64,000 nt of DNA, taken from positions 126,501 to 190,500 of the forward strand of contig VRVR01000052.1 in assembly GCA_009859145.1 (NCBI GenBank), in the 5' to 3' direction. Position 1 is the stretch's first letter. The number at the start of each line of letters is the position of its first letter. Shown one piece after another: positions 9,503 through 18,647 of the stretch. The notes under the pieces were generated by a model. The model searched no databases, was not told where the DNA came from, and saw nothing but the letters and a program-made list of their open reading frames with translations. Made by a program: the position numbers and the translations under genes. Source of the DNA: Andalucia godoyi (Eukaryota > Discoba > Jakobea > Jakobida > Andaluciidae).

Positions 9503-9909
9503 ATGAACAATAACGTGTTAGCAGAAGTCGCAAATTCCGAGTTGGAGTCCTTTGGAAAATACTGCAATCTCGAGCAGGACAATCTTCAGGCACATTTCCT
9601 CGGTGCAGTTTCAGAGGCTCTCAAAATAGAAAACGAGACCAAAGGCTTCATGTCTGCCGTCGCCGATGTTGTCCGCGACACGGAAGCTGCGCTACGGACG
9701 GCAGAAACAACAGCTGACGACAACGCAATTGGTTTCATGCAGTCGGCACAGATTGCCATCCAATTCATTGGTATGCGCTCTTCCAAATCTACACTGCTGA
9801 AATCAATGATCACTGACGTTTCCTCCCCCTCTCTTGTACAGCAGATGAAAATGCGGGCTTAACGGAGAAAATCCTTGACATCGCACGACTCATGGTGTAC
9901 CAAGCATAG
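9503..9909 (+). CDS. small uncharacterised helical protein, one intron
   Basis: Exons 9503-9770 and 9842-9909 give a 111-residue protein. The intron (9771-9841, 71 nt) starts GTATGC, has a CTGAC branch candidate near 9811-9817 and ends TACAG. Splicing turns an otherwise abrupt end into a helical tail (ENAGLTEKILDIARLMVYQA) that closes with TAG. The acceptor is a tandem NAGNAG (CAGCAG), so a one-residue-shorter form is also in frame. The whole product is predicted helical, rich in Ala, Glu and Asp, without signal or membrane segment. I do not recognise a family; small helical subunits of larger complexes look like this. It converges with CTU2. Confidence 0.65.
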
Positions 9910-10021
9910 CAAAGCGATGACAATGATAAAAAAAATAACAAAAAAATTATAAAAAAATAGCAACAAAAACAACAATAACAACCGGAAAACACCGGAAAGC
10001 AGTCGCGACATCTGAGCATCA

Positions 10022-11272
10022 TCACCAGTCCACGGCACCATACGCGGCAGGAAATGAATCCGCGTCCTCTATCAGGAAATCATCCAAATACGCCTTCATG
10101 TTTTCGCGCGTCATCAGCCGGCTCCGATGCCTGGCAGTCTGCACAAACTCTGGCTCCTGGGATGCAAGACCAGGCAATTCCTGCTCCATGCGTCGACAAG
10201 CATAGCACGTATCATGGCCCAGTTGCAGTTCCTTACCATCCATGAAATCACGACACAAGACACAAAAAACTGCTTGTTTTGCACCGGCTTCAGAAAGCTT
10301 CACGAATGACAGCTTCTCTGCAGCGCGCAGTACCGTGTGAATGGTGGTTGGAAAGCCTTCCTGCAGGTTCGTGACGAAATGATCAGTTGCGCGAAAGATT
10401 GTCGCAGTCGGATCCAAACATGACGAGAATGTAGGGAGCACTGCTGCGCAAATGCTGTTCGATCTCGCATAAAATGCAATTTCTCGTGGCAATGAGTCCC
10501 GCATTGGTCGCATGATGGTGCACCCAGGGAGCGAAACGACGTCCTTCTCCATAATGTGAAGCGGCATTGTCAGCCCGCTTCCTCGGCAGACATCGGACAG
10601 AGACTTCACAACCAGCGCCTTTGCTGAATCAGCAAACAACATGATTGAAGCACTCCATTTTGCTGCTTCATCAAGAAGAATCCGGTTTCTCAGCGCAACC
10701 AGCAATTCCTCCTTTGCAGAAGCCGTCCTTGCAGATTCAAACGCTGAAAGAAACGCCTCGCGAGACTCAAATCCTTTGTCGGCAGGAATAATTTGATAAG
10801 AGAATCCGTCACTCTCCTGGATTCCAATGCTCGCAATGGTGGTCTCAATCTCTGTCCGGACGTGTTCCGAAGGCGCCAGTTTCACAGGAGACACATCATC
10901 CACAAACACCACTTTCAAATCGAAGAACAGCTTTCGCTTTGCCGAATTCTTAGAGCGCAACAGCATAAACAACAAGACAGCAGAGGAAAATCCACCGGAA
11001 AACGCAAGAAATACACGGGATCCCGCTTTCAGATTGCTTGCTCCACCAAGATACTTTAGTACTCGCTTTGCAAACGAATACTGAAAGCACTCTGCACAAA
11101 CAACTTCTTCACGACAGAGAAAAGACGCTGGTTTACTGCATCGTCGGCACGAAGCATTGCGCCCAAGCATTGCTGGCTTCAACTGTTTCACAGGAGCATC
11201 GGCTTCATTGGTGCACGTAGGACGGTGGCTGCGGTCGTCTCCGGATAACGACGAGCAGTCTGAATTACTCAT
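10022..11272 (-). CDS. CTU2: cytoplasmic tRNA 2-thiolation protein 2
   Basis: A 416-residue CTU2/Ncs2 protein. It works with CTU1 to thiolate U34 of tRNAs for Lys, Glu and Gln. Visible features: an N-terminal zinc-binding set (CRRC near residues 41-44 and CAEC 15 residues later), a degenerate PP-loop ATP-binding motif AFSGGFSS at about residue 88, the FRATDHFVTNLQ helix near 300, and a C-terminal pair of Cys motifs (CVLC and CYAC). The altered PP-loop is normal for CTU2, which is the non-catalytic partner of CTU1. An ATG at 11281 is also in frame; 11272 is preferred because MSNSD begins the low-complexity acidic leader. CTU1 and URM1 are not in this window. Confidence 0.88.
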   Translation of the reverse strand: MSNSDCSSLSGDDRSHRPTCTNEADAPVKQLKPAMLGRNASCRRCSKPASFLCREEVVCAECFQYSFAKRVLKYLGGASNLKAGSRVFLAFSGGFSSAVLLFMLLRSKNSAKRKLFFDLKVVFVDDVSPVKLAPSEHVRTEIETTIASIGIQESDGFSYQIIPADKGFESREAFLSAFESARTASAKEELLVALRNRILLDEAAKWSASIMLFADSAKALVVKSLSDVCRGSGLTMPLHIMEKDVVSLPGCTIMRPMRDSLPREIAFYARSNSICAAVLPTFSSCLDPTATIFRATDHFVTNLQEGFPTTIHTVLRAAEKLSFVKLSEAGAKQAVFCVLCRDFMDGKELQLGHDTCYACRRMEQELPGLASQEPEFVQTARHRSRLMTRENMKAYLDDFLIEDADSFPAAYGAVDW

Positions 11273-11679
11273 TATTTCCAACTATACAGTGCCGAGCGAT
11301 GCCTGTTTTATGTGTGTGTGATGAGACGAGTGTGAGAGAGAGAGAAATAAACTGGGATCTCTTGGGGGTTGTTGACTTTTGGCGAGCGAACAGGGTTTCC
11401 GAATGCCACAATAACTTGAGGCAACGAGGTTGAGTACGCTGCGGGATGGAAGAACTTGGAGCTGCAGATTTCAACCTGTCGGCAAAACGCACCCCCCACC
11501 TTCCGCTGGCACACTGCTTTCATCCCTCTTCCCGCTTTCCAAGCTTCCAGGCGGGTCCCAATTCCTCAATTCAAAATGAAGTTCTTTGCGCGTTCATCTT
11601 CTTTCCTGTTTTTCCTGTCTTTCCTCCCCGCTCTTCTTCTCTTTTTGAATTTCCAGATAGCAAAAATCACTAACCCAAG

Positions 11680-12132
11680 ATGGCCCGCACCAAGCAAACT
11701 GCCCGCAAGTCCATGGGAGGCAAGGCCCCCCGCAAGCACCTTCTCGCCACCAAGGCCGCCCGCAAGTCGGCGCCCGCTGGTGGTGGAGTGAAGAAGCCCC
11801 ATCGTTTCCGCCCCGGTACGGTTGCGCTGCGTGAGATCCGCCGCTACCAGAAGTCGACCGAGCTGCTGATCCGCAAGGCGCCGTTCCAGCGCCTCGTCCG
11901 TGAGATTGCCCAGCAGGCAGGCTCCGGCTCGTTCGGCGGACAGGGCGGAGACCTCCGCTTCCAGTCGGCCGCAATCGGCGCACTCCAGGAGGCCGCCGAG
12001 GCGTACCTCGTTGCGCTCTTCGAAGACACCAACCTGTGTGCAATCCACGCCCGCCGTGTCACCGTCATGCCCAAGGACATGCAGCTTGCACGCCGCATCC
12101 GTGGCGAGCGCGCAACCGCCACTGCCCAGTAA
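11680..12132 (+). CDS. histone H3, copy 1 (L1-loop insertion)
   Basis: A 150-residue H3 against the usual 136 codons. The N-terminal tail is near canonical up to S10, but T11 is Met, and one residue is inserted after K18 (KHLLATK for KQLATK). The globular core is well conserved except loop L1, where the usual DFKT between REIAQ and DLRFQ is replaced by a 12-residue Gly/Ser/Gln-rich segment ([12 protein letters not shown]), which removes the K79 methylation site. A five-residue TATAQ tail follows GERA. It is intronless and strongly biased to C- and G-ending codons, as expected for a highly expressed gene. Copy 2 at 40566 is identical at the base level. The leader contains a GGCGGG element about 130 bp upstream. 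Confidence 0.96.
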   Translation: MARTKQTARKSMGGKAPRKHLLATKAARKSAPAGGGVKKPHRFRPGTVALREIRRYQKSTELLIRKAPFQRLVREIAQQAGSGSFGGQGGDLRFQSAAIGALQEAAEAYLVALFEDTNLCAIHARRVTVMPKDMQLARRIRGERATATAQ

Positions 12133-12349
12133 GCGTTGTTCTGCGCTGCAGACCGTTATTCTGTAACCTTATGTACATTTGATAGCAAAAAACACATTTG
12201 TATAAATATTATTATTCCCCAGCAGTTCTCATATAAATTCTCTTTCTGTCCTTCGCACGGGGAAGGCTAGAGCTGAAGGCCAGACATCCATGTTGCACAC
12301 TTAAAACCTCCAATTTTTTGTATACGTACACACAGACAAAAACGACACG

Positions 12350-13918
12350 CTACCACTCGTCGTCGTCTTCTTCCGAGTTTGCAGAACCATCAGACTCTTC
12401 CAGAATGACACTTGGAGTGTCTGTCACGGACTGTCTAAAGCTCGGGATTCTCCATTCGATCACATGAGTGCGTCTCCCCGTACAGGCATCTCGACAGCGG
12501 ACAAACAAGCAATATCCTTTGGATTCAAACTCGACGAGCAGCTCAGAAGACTTGTCAGTGAACTTTGGGAACTGCACAATGGGCGAACGCGACCTTTGGT
12601 ACGCCAAGTACTCTTCCGTGAAGTGCTGCATATCCTCTGGAGCGGTCCCTCGCGGAATGAGCGCCGTCTTCAGAAAATCATCAACTAAGCTGAAATGCGT
12701 CTTTTCTGCCGCTTTTTGCGCAGAAACACTTTCAATATTCTGCCGGACATCTTGCGCATCCTTCAAATGCCGGAGAGCAGTCACCATATTCAGAAAGACT
12801 TTGTGAATGACAACAACATCCGAGACGGCATAGTCAACAAGAGACTGCAACAGCGGGCGCATCTGCCAGATCTTCGCATTGCTGGAGTATCTCTGCTTGA
12901 CCAGCTGATTCTGCCTTGCTGCAAGCGGGATTGGCACTTTGTGAATAATTGCAGTGTGGTGCAGGGCTCTGCGAAACTGAGGCTGGTTGATCATCTCAGG
13001 CCTCTTCAGGAAGGCATCCGCCACCTGCACATCAAAAATACCACGAACACGAAGGCCGAACTGGTGGTACAGCGCTGCGATGTCACACCGTGCGTCATGG
13101 AACACCTTGACCTTTGAAGAATCAGCTAGTGCATCTGCCAATCCTGAACACACAAGCCAATCGTACGTCCGTGCGAAGCTGATGAAATCAAAAAGAAAGA
13201 TCGCAAGATCTGCAGAAGAACGTGGGATCCCTACCTGCAGCAAGCACAGTCGGCCGTCTCGACCGAGTTCGGAGCCTTCCGCGTCGAGAATGACAAACGG
13301 ATGCTGGAGGTCTTTCAGATTCTCGATGCATTGCTTCACCTCGATCGCAACAGCGTCGCTGTCCACAAAAACAAAAGACGGTGCGGACATAGATGACGGG
13401 GCCCCAGCTGCGGACCGAACACTGCTGTTCGAGTCTTCGGCATTGGATTGAAAAAAAACGGAGTCCACAAAGTCGAAGAACCCCTCAAAATCGTAGGTTC
13501 TGTGGTCGACAAAGGAAGCATTGCTCCATCTCCGAAAGGCGTGGTGGAACTCATTGGACACAAAGTACTCCGCGCAGAACAAGTCAAGCAACGAGGAATG
13601 CCCTACCGTATGGATCGAAGGTTTCTCCACAGGTTGCACTGCAGGTTTTGCGGAATCTGTGTTTGAAGCAGCAGATTGACGGACAGCCCTCGACTCCGAC
13701 ACCGGAAGCGCATTTCGTTTCGTCTGAAGATCGTTCCACAGAACATTCGATGGGAAAAACTGAGGAATTTGTTTTCCGGTTTCATTCACATACCACGAGT
13801 GCAGCAAGCGTTTCCATTCTCTTTTTGAAGAAGGATAGTTCGCGAGCGCCAGCACGTATTTACGGAACTCCAAAGATATCCATTGATAATGGGCTTGTTT
13901 GTCATCTGAACTCTGCAT
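12350..13918 (-). CDS. 3'-5' exonuclease domain protein (EXD/Rrp6-like)
   Basis: With the ATG at 13918 the product is 522 residues. The nuclease core shows the DEDDy set: LDAEGSE (Exo I) at about residue 210, HDARCDIAAL (Exo II) at about 275, and YAVSDVVVIHKVF (Exo III, Tyr and Asp) at about 365. The layout and the RLCLLQVG strand resemble the EXD1/EXD2 and Werner-type exonucleases rather than proofreading nucleases. The first 150 residues are helical and unrecognised, and the C-terminal 130 end in a Ser/Glu/Asp-rich tail. RNA or DNA as substrate cannot be told from sequence. A longer frame to 14182 adds only an aromatic, low-complexity leader that overlaps the next gene, so it is not used. 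Confidence 0.82.
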   Translation of the reverse strand: MQSSDDKQAHYQWISLEFRKYVLALANYPSSKREWKRLLHSWYVNETGKQIPQFFPSNVLWNDLQTKRNALPVSESRAVRQSAASNTDSAKPAVQPVEKPSIHTVGHSSLLDLFCAEYFVSNEFHHAFRRWSNASFVDHRTYDFEGFFDFVDSVFFQSNAEDSNSSVRSAAGAPSSMSAPSFVFVDSDAVAIEVKQCIENLKDLQHPFVILDAEGSELGRDGRLCLLQVGIPRSSADLAIFLFDFISFARTYDWLVCSGLADALADSSKVKVFHDARCDIAALYHQFGLRVRGIFDVQVADAFLKRPEMINQPQFRRALHHTAIIHKVPIPLAARQNQLVKQRYSSNAKIWQMRPLLQSLVDYAVSDVVVIHKVFLNMVTALRHLKDAQDVRQNIESVSAQKAAEKTHFSLVDDFLKTALIPRGTAPEDMQHFTEEYLAYQRSRSPIVQFPKFTDKSSELLVEFESKGYCLFVRCRDACTGRRTHVIEWRIPSFRQSVTDTPSVILEESDGSANSEEDDDEW

Positions 13919-14138
13919 TTCGTGGAGAGCTGCAGAATTCCTGCACAGCCGCGGAATCGAAAAATAGACCAGCTTCCCCCCCGAAAATAATGATAATAAA
14001 CCTGAATTGCAGAAGAAGTACACGGCTGGGGATAAGAAACAGAAGAAGAAGAAAAGGAACGAAAGCAGACCAAAACCCCCGAAAGCAGCGTCGAAATTCA
14101 AATGCCTTTTATTATTAAAAATTAACAAAGCAATTCTC

Positions 14139-15158
14139 TTACAAGAATAGGACGTTGGAGACGACTGGCTGGCCTTCGACATTGGACGAGATGGGTGTTT
14201 CTGAGATCATGCCCATGATTCCGCCGGTGACGACGACTCTCGGAGAGTTGTTCCCGATTCCAATAAGACCGTTTTCCCATTGGTGGTTCGAAATGGACGC
14301 AGACTGAACGTTTGGTCCCAGCCAGATGCCTGTTCCACTCACGAAGGTCCCGCTCCAACATTCCGACATCTGCAGCCCTTGTGCGGCTTCAAAATGCCAT
14401 GCATCATCCGCGACCGTGTCTGCATCGACGCTTGTGAACTGCAGCCACTGATTGGAAGTCCCGTCCACCAGTACGCCGATCATTCCGCCAAGGAAATCCG
14501 AGTCGGTGAACTTTGCGCCAGAGACGTCAGTCAAGTACAATCCATATCCCGCTTTCGACGGCGTGTTGTCTGCATGAATCTTTGAAAAGAAGGAGTCTCC
14601 GTTCACGTTCGTGATGCGAACAGCAACATGAACATGGTTCCTGATGTTCAGAGACTCCACATCCAGATTTCCCGTCGAGTCGGCGCTGAACGCCGTGCCC
14701 CATCCCGACAGGAAGTACAGATTTCGAACGGAAATGAGAAAATTTGAAGATAAAAACAATCCGGTTGAGGACGCCGACGGTACAGAGGGCTGCAGACCAA
14801 AGTTTGACAGCACAATTCCAGACGAATGTGAGATCAACAGAAGTGGACTGTTCTGGGATCCTGTCTGAATCAGGATCGAAGCGGTCGGCGAAACTCCTCT
14901 GATTTCGAGACCACTGGATCCGCTAACAGACAGAGTGGTGTTGCAGTGATACTGGCCCGCGGGAATCAGCACAGAAGCGCCCCGCATACTGGTAGCGCTT
15001 GCAATTGCGGTTTGGATTGCGGCAGACGAATCTTTGTTTCCAGAGGGGTCTGCGCCGAACGCAGTGATGTCAACAAAGAACTCTGCGCAAACCGCACGGC
15101 TCCAAATGAGAACCGCCGCAAACACGATGCACAGTCGTGCGAGCTGCCGTGCATGCAT
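14139..15158 (-). CDS. secreted right-handed beta-helix protein (pectate-lyase-3-like)
   Basis: A 339-residue protein. Residues 1-25 form a signal peptide (Arg-rich start, hydrophobic core, cleavage after AVCA). The mature start reads VDITAFGADPSGNKDSSAAIQTAI, the standard opening of the Pectate_lyase_3/tailspike beta-helix family, followed by repeating short strands with Ile/Val/Leu ladders and Asn/Gly/Ser turns to the end (for example LEIRGVSP, VRNLYFLSG, VESLNIRN). The family includes polysaccharide lyases and hydrolases and phage tailspikes; no catalytic residues can be assigned. A longer frame to 15482 would bury the signal peptide and overlap the divergent transporter gene. Substrate binding or digestion of food polysaccharide is a reasonable inference. 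Confidence 0.75.
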   Translation of the reverse strand: MHARQLARLCIVFAAVLIWSRAVCAEFFVDITAFGADPSGNKDSSAAIQTAIASATSMRGASVLIPAGQYHCNTTLSVSGSSGLEIRGVSPTASILIQTGSQNSPLLLISHSSGIVLSNFGLQPSVPSASSTGLFLSSNFLISVRNLYFLSGWGTAFSADSTGNLDVESLNIRNHVHVAVRITNVNGDSFFSKIHADNTPSKAGYGLYLTDVSGAKFTDSDFLGGMIGVLVDGTSNQWLQFTSVDADTVADDAWHFEAAQGLQMSECWSGTFVSGTGIWLGPNVQSASISNHQWENGLIGIGNNSPRVVVTGGIMGMISETPISSNVEGQPVVSNVLFL

Positions 15159-15458
15159 TTGGCAGATCTTGCATGTGCAGCAGCGGGACAGAAGATGAGT
15201 TGAGAGGCAGAACCGACAAGAGGCCGCTGACTGGGCACAGCAGCGAGTGAGAGAGGGAGCACACAAGCCAGGGCAAACAGCCACCCCTCGAGAAGCCTGC
15301 CGGTCGTAGCCTTTGAGACTAGGCTTTCCGTGAGAATTCCGCAAGAGAGCGGACGCTCTTCCCGTTAGCGCCTGGTTGAAACCCGGCTTGTCAGGAAGGA
15401 TGTCTTTCGATTCCAGAACGCCGATGGTTTCACGGGACGCCGCAGTTCTTCGCCCGAT

Positions 15459-16823
15459 ATGAAGACGCTCAGCTATTGGCAAGTGCTTCGTTCTTCTTGG
15501 AAGATTCAGATCGCGACATTTACATTTTTCTTTTGCGATGCTTTCGTGACCACCCTGCTGTCCCCGTTCTTGTCGGATCTATACAAACATGACGATGCAG
15601 CTGCAGTCAAGGCATCGGCAGTGGCCAATGCCGGATGCCGCATTTTTCAGTTCTTATTTCTGCCGCTTCTAGGAGTTTTATGCGACTCCATAGGACGTCG
15701 GTTTGTCATGCTTCTGTCGCTTGCAGGAGCATCCGTTGCGTACTGCATGATTGGATTTACGTTTTCTTCGAAAGTCGTGTTTTTGACTGTGATCGGAATG
15801 ATTATCTATGGCGCAACGTCAGGGTTTTCCACAGGAGTCAAGGCACACATTGCAGACACTTCTGACCCTCACGATCGACCGCGGTATTATGCGCTGAACG
15901 ACATCCTTGGACTGTTTCTTCCGTACGTGCTGGCACCTTTGTGCAGCGGTCTTGTCCTCTCGCTTTCTGACGTTGTCTATCAATTCCAGTTTCTCGGTGC
16001 CTCTGTTTTGTGCTTCTGCTGTTTTGTCTTTTTGCGGTTTTCATTCAAAGAGTCTCTTACTTCTGAAAGACGAGTTCCCTTCTCCTGGTCGCGATCGAAT
16101 CCGTTTGCATCGTTCGTCGTTCTCTGGACTGAAAACAAGTTCTTCAGATCGTTTGCTTTCGGTCTCTTTTTTGCTGGCTTGTCTTTTTCGATTCCGTTGA
16201 CAGTTGCCTTCTTTTTTCTTCGAGACCGCTTCGGTTGCTCAACTGTTGAGTATCTGTTCTCTGTAATCTTGTTTGCTTTCGCGTCCATCGTATCGTGTGC
16301 GGTGTCAGGCCCACTTGCTTCCCGATTTGAGGAGAGGAAAGTGTTTTTAGGAGGGCTATTCGTTGGGGTCATTGGGCTTGTAGGCTGCGGTTTATCACCG
16401 TCATTCGCAGTCTACTGTCTGTTCCACATATGCTTTGGCCTGTTTGGAGCAGTCTTCCCGATGTGCTCATCCTTGGTATCCAAAAACAGTTCTGTGCAAG
16501 CCCTTGGGAAAGTCAGCTCGGCGATGCTCGCAATATTGTTGCTGTCTACTGCTTCGGGCGGACTTGCGTTTGCGACTTTGTATTCCGATTTCTCTTCGCA
16601 CTCGAAAAGTGCGCTGTCTCTCGCAGCCGTATGGCTTATTGCAGGGGGCCTGATGGTTCTATCGTTTATTATAGAGTGGATGTGTTTTCGTTGTTTTCCA
16701 CGAAATGCGAATTCGGCTCCTACTGAACACGTGGTTCTGGGATCAGAGGACGAGACAAAAGCCGAGACGGAAACGGAAATTGAAGCCAGCCTCTCAGAGT
16801 CGCGGAAACTCCTCATTTCGTGA
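15459..16823 (+). CDS. major facilitator superfamily transporter
   Basis: A 454-residue membrane protein with about 12 hydrophobic helices. The loop between helices 2 and 3 carries the MFS signature GVLCDSIGRRF (motif A, about residues 69-80), and a second short basic loop follows in the middle. The overall form resembles the TetA/HIAT1-like drug-proton antiporter group, with an acidic C-terminal tail (residues 420-445). Substrate is unknown. The gene is divergent from the secreted beta-helix gene with about 300 bp between the two ATGs, so the two could share a promoter region; whether they cooperate in sugar use is speculation. Confidence 0.85.
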   Translation: MKTLSYWQVLRSSWKIQIATFTFFFCDAFVTTLLSPFLSDLYKHDDAAAVKASAVANAGCRIFQFLFLPLLGVLCDSIGRRFVMLLSLAGASVAYCMIGFTFSSKVVFLTVIGMIIYGATSGFSTGVKAHIADTSDPHDRPRYYALNDILGLFLPYVLAPLCSGLVLSLSDVVYQFQFLGASVLCFCCFVFLRFSFKESLTSERRVPFSWSRSNPFASFVVLWTENKFFRSFAFGLFFAGLSFSIPLTVAFFFLRDRFGCSTVEYLFSVILFAFASIVSCAVSGPLASRFEERKVFLGGLFVGVIGLVGCGLSPSFAVYCLFHICFGLFGAVFPMCSSLVSKNSSVQALGKVSSAMLAILLLSTASGGLAFATLYSDFSSHSKSALSLAAVWLIAGGLMVLSFIIEWMCFRCFPRNANSAPTEHVVLGSEDETKAETETEIEASLSESRKLLIS

Positions 16824-17040
16824 GCATACCGTGTGCGTTCCAGCTGAGCTTCCTGGAAACAGGTGGCAGGAGCAGACCGCAGATGTGGTCGAGTCGTTCT
16901 TCTTCCCGTCTATGGTATTCCCTGGAAGTCATCAATTTATCGCTATCGTACAGTGCAGTTTGAATTAATTTAAAGAGAGAGTGAGAGAGAGAGAAAATAA
17001 TAATATAAAAAATAACGGAAATTCTGTGCATGAGCTAGGA
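16824..17040. other. convergent 3' region
   Basis: About 220 bp between two convergent stops, holding a GA-repeat tract at 16973-16996 followed by AT-rich sequence. It is probably 3' UTR of both genes. No gene is seen. Confidence 0.4.
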
Positions 17041-18135
17041 TTAAAGTTGAATTCTCGAGCGGTCCTCCTTTGCCTTTGCGAGGCGTCTCAGTTCCGCAGC
17101 CGAGTCTTCATGCGCCACGGATCCTAAGAACTGAGAATCATGCGCCGAAATGGCTCGAGCGACATTGACCGCCCTTTCTCCCACGACTGGTCTGCATTCT
17201 GCAAGGCCAGTCAGAAGATCTGCCACAGATTGCAACTGCGCTCGGAGCTCACTGTAGCAAAACTTGGCTGAACCAGCAAGAAGGTCCACTTCCGATAAGT
17301 TCATCGTCGCAACAGCCGATTCATCGACTGCCAAATCCAGCAATGTAGGCATTCGACGTTCCAAGGCGGACGACGAGTACTCGTGGCGAACTCGTGTCCA
17401 TCCATCGATTTCTCGATCCAGTGCAGAAAGCTCTTCTTGCAAGCGTTTTGCTTCCGCTGTCTCTTCTCCAGATAGCTTTTCCGATTGCTTGATGACGCGA
17501 GGCAGCTCGAACGGCAGCTCTCGAGTCAGAGAATCAATGACCTTTCCTTTAACATTCTCAAATTCGCCCCGCAACAACGCATCGTCCACATGCTCAAACG
17601 CAGCATCGAGTGCCCGATCGTACAGTTGCAGTAGTCGGTCCTTTGTGGAATCGGACATCGAAATCAACTCGTGCAAATTCTCGTAAGGATCTCTTCGGTG
17701 GCTCGAACTGTCGCTCAAGGCAGATGCTGCCAAAGACGCGGAAGCGGATCCAGAAGATGACTGAGCTGAAATTGGCTTCTTTGACGGAGATGGAATAGGA
17801 TACGACGAGGATTTCTTGGATTGCGGAACATCCGAAGCGACAATATCCTTCTTTGCAGCTGTTTTGAAAGTAAAGCCGCCATCGACGACTGGTTGCTGCT
17901 TCGGCGTCGCCTTTCGAAACGCAAAGTCCGAGGACGCGGCGGTATGTGACGAAGGAGCAACGGGTGCAGCGGCCGGACGAAACTCCGGTAGAGGAGACCT
18001 TGCAATCTTGGAAGGCTTCGAAACTGGAATTTCATCTGCAGAATCGCTGTCATCCACAGGCCGATTTCTCTTCAGAATCGATGTTCGCCTCCGATCATCT
18101 TTCTTGTTCTTGACTCTGAAATCAAAACCGTCCAT
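17041..18135 (-). CDS. putative kinetochore DSN1/Mis13-like protein
   Basis: A 364-residue protein. Residues 1-145 are disordered and basic/Ser-rich, with RRRTSIL near residue 16, which resembles the RR-x-S Aurora-type site in the N-terminal region of DSN1. Three spaced motifs of the type FxF followed by basic residues occur near the start (FDFRVK, FAFRKA, FTFKTA). Residues 150-360 are helical with coiled-coil character, a layout seen in Mis12-complex subunits. I see no decisive signature, so this is a suggestion only; other nuclear coiled-coil proteins with a basic head would look similar. The FxF repeats could be docking motifs. Confidence 0.35.
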   Translation of the reverse strand: MDGFDFRVKNKKDDRRRTSILKRNRPVDDSDSADEIPVSKPSKIARSPLPEFRPAAAPVAPSSHTAASSDFAFRKATPKQQPVVDGGFTFKTAAKKDIVASDVPQSKKSSSYPIPSPSKKPISAQSSSGSASASLAASALSDSSSHRRDPYENLHELISMSDSTKDRLLQLYDRALDAAFEHVDDALLRGEFENVKGKVIDSLTRELPFELPRVIKQSEKLSGEETAEAKRLQEELSALDREIDGWTRVRHEYSSSALERRMPTLLDLAVDESAVATMNLSEVDLLAGSAKFCYSELRAQLQSVADLLTGLAECRPVVGERAVNVARAISAHDSQFLGSVAHEDSAAELRRLAKAKEDRSRIQL

Positions 18136-18647
18136 TTGGAAGTTCGACTGTTATGACACACAATTCACTGGTTCTTTTTTCTTTTTCCTTTTTTTTCCTT
18201 TTTTTGGTTGCTGGGTGACGGTGTATTCGAGTCTATCGAGGCAGAAACAGAATTCTGTGCTTTTCAGAACTTTCAAGAAAAATAATAATATGAAAATTGA
18301 TAATAATCAGCAGCAAAAGAGGCACAGCATTTTGGGGCTTTTTGGCCTGCCGAACGTAACGGACGACGCCAACAAGTATTTTCTGCTGCATTTGCTATCC
18401 TGCAACAGCTGCAGCATTGTACTTTTTGACTACAGCCCAGGCAACGAATGTCTTCCCCGTTGCTGAATGTCTTCGTTTCTTTTTTTGTTGTTTTATTTTA
18501 AATTTTAAACTTACAAATCTCGCACTTTTGGCTTATTCCGTCAATCAAAAGACAGGATAAGATAAAACATGGAGGGTCATCATTTTTTTTTTCTTCTTAC
18601 TTTTTCTTCTTATTCCTTTTCTTGTTCCTTCATTCGGCTTTTTTTGC
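18136..18647. other. intergenic region with one short open frame
   Basis: This is the 5' side of the gene starting at 18135 and the 3' side of the gene ending at 18648. It is T-rich at 18175-18210 and AT-rich elsewhere. A 58-codon frame at 18290-18466 on the plus strand (starting MKIDNN, with a hydrophobic segment around LGLFGLP and four Cys) reads somewhat like protein, but it has no match I recognise and may be chance. Confidence 0.3.

Noticed and set aside
11680-12132. Centromeric H3 (CenH3)
   Set aside because: Although L1 is long, the N-terminal tail is nearly canonical and there are two identical, codon-biased copies, which fits bulk H3 better.
13919-14182. Longer start for the exonuclease gene
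   Set aside because: It adds an aromatic low-complexity leader overlapping the end of the next gene.
15159-15482. Longer start for the beta-helix protein
   Set aside because: It would bury the signal peptide and overlap the start of the divergent transporter gene.
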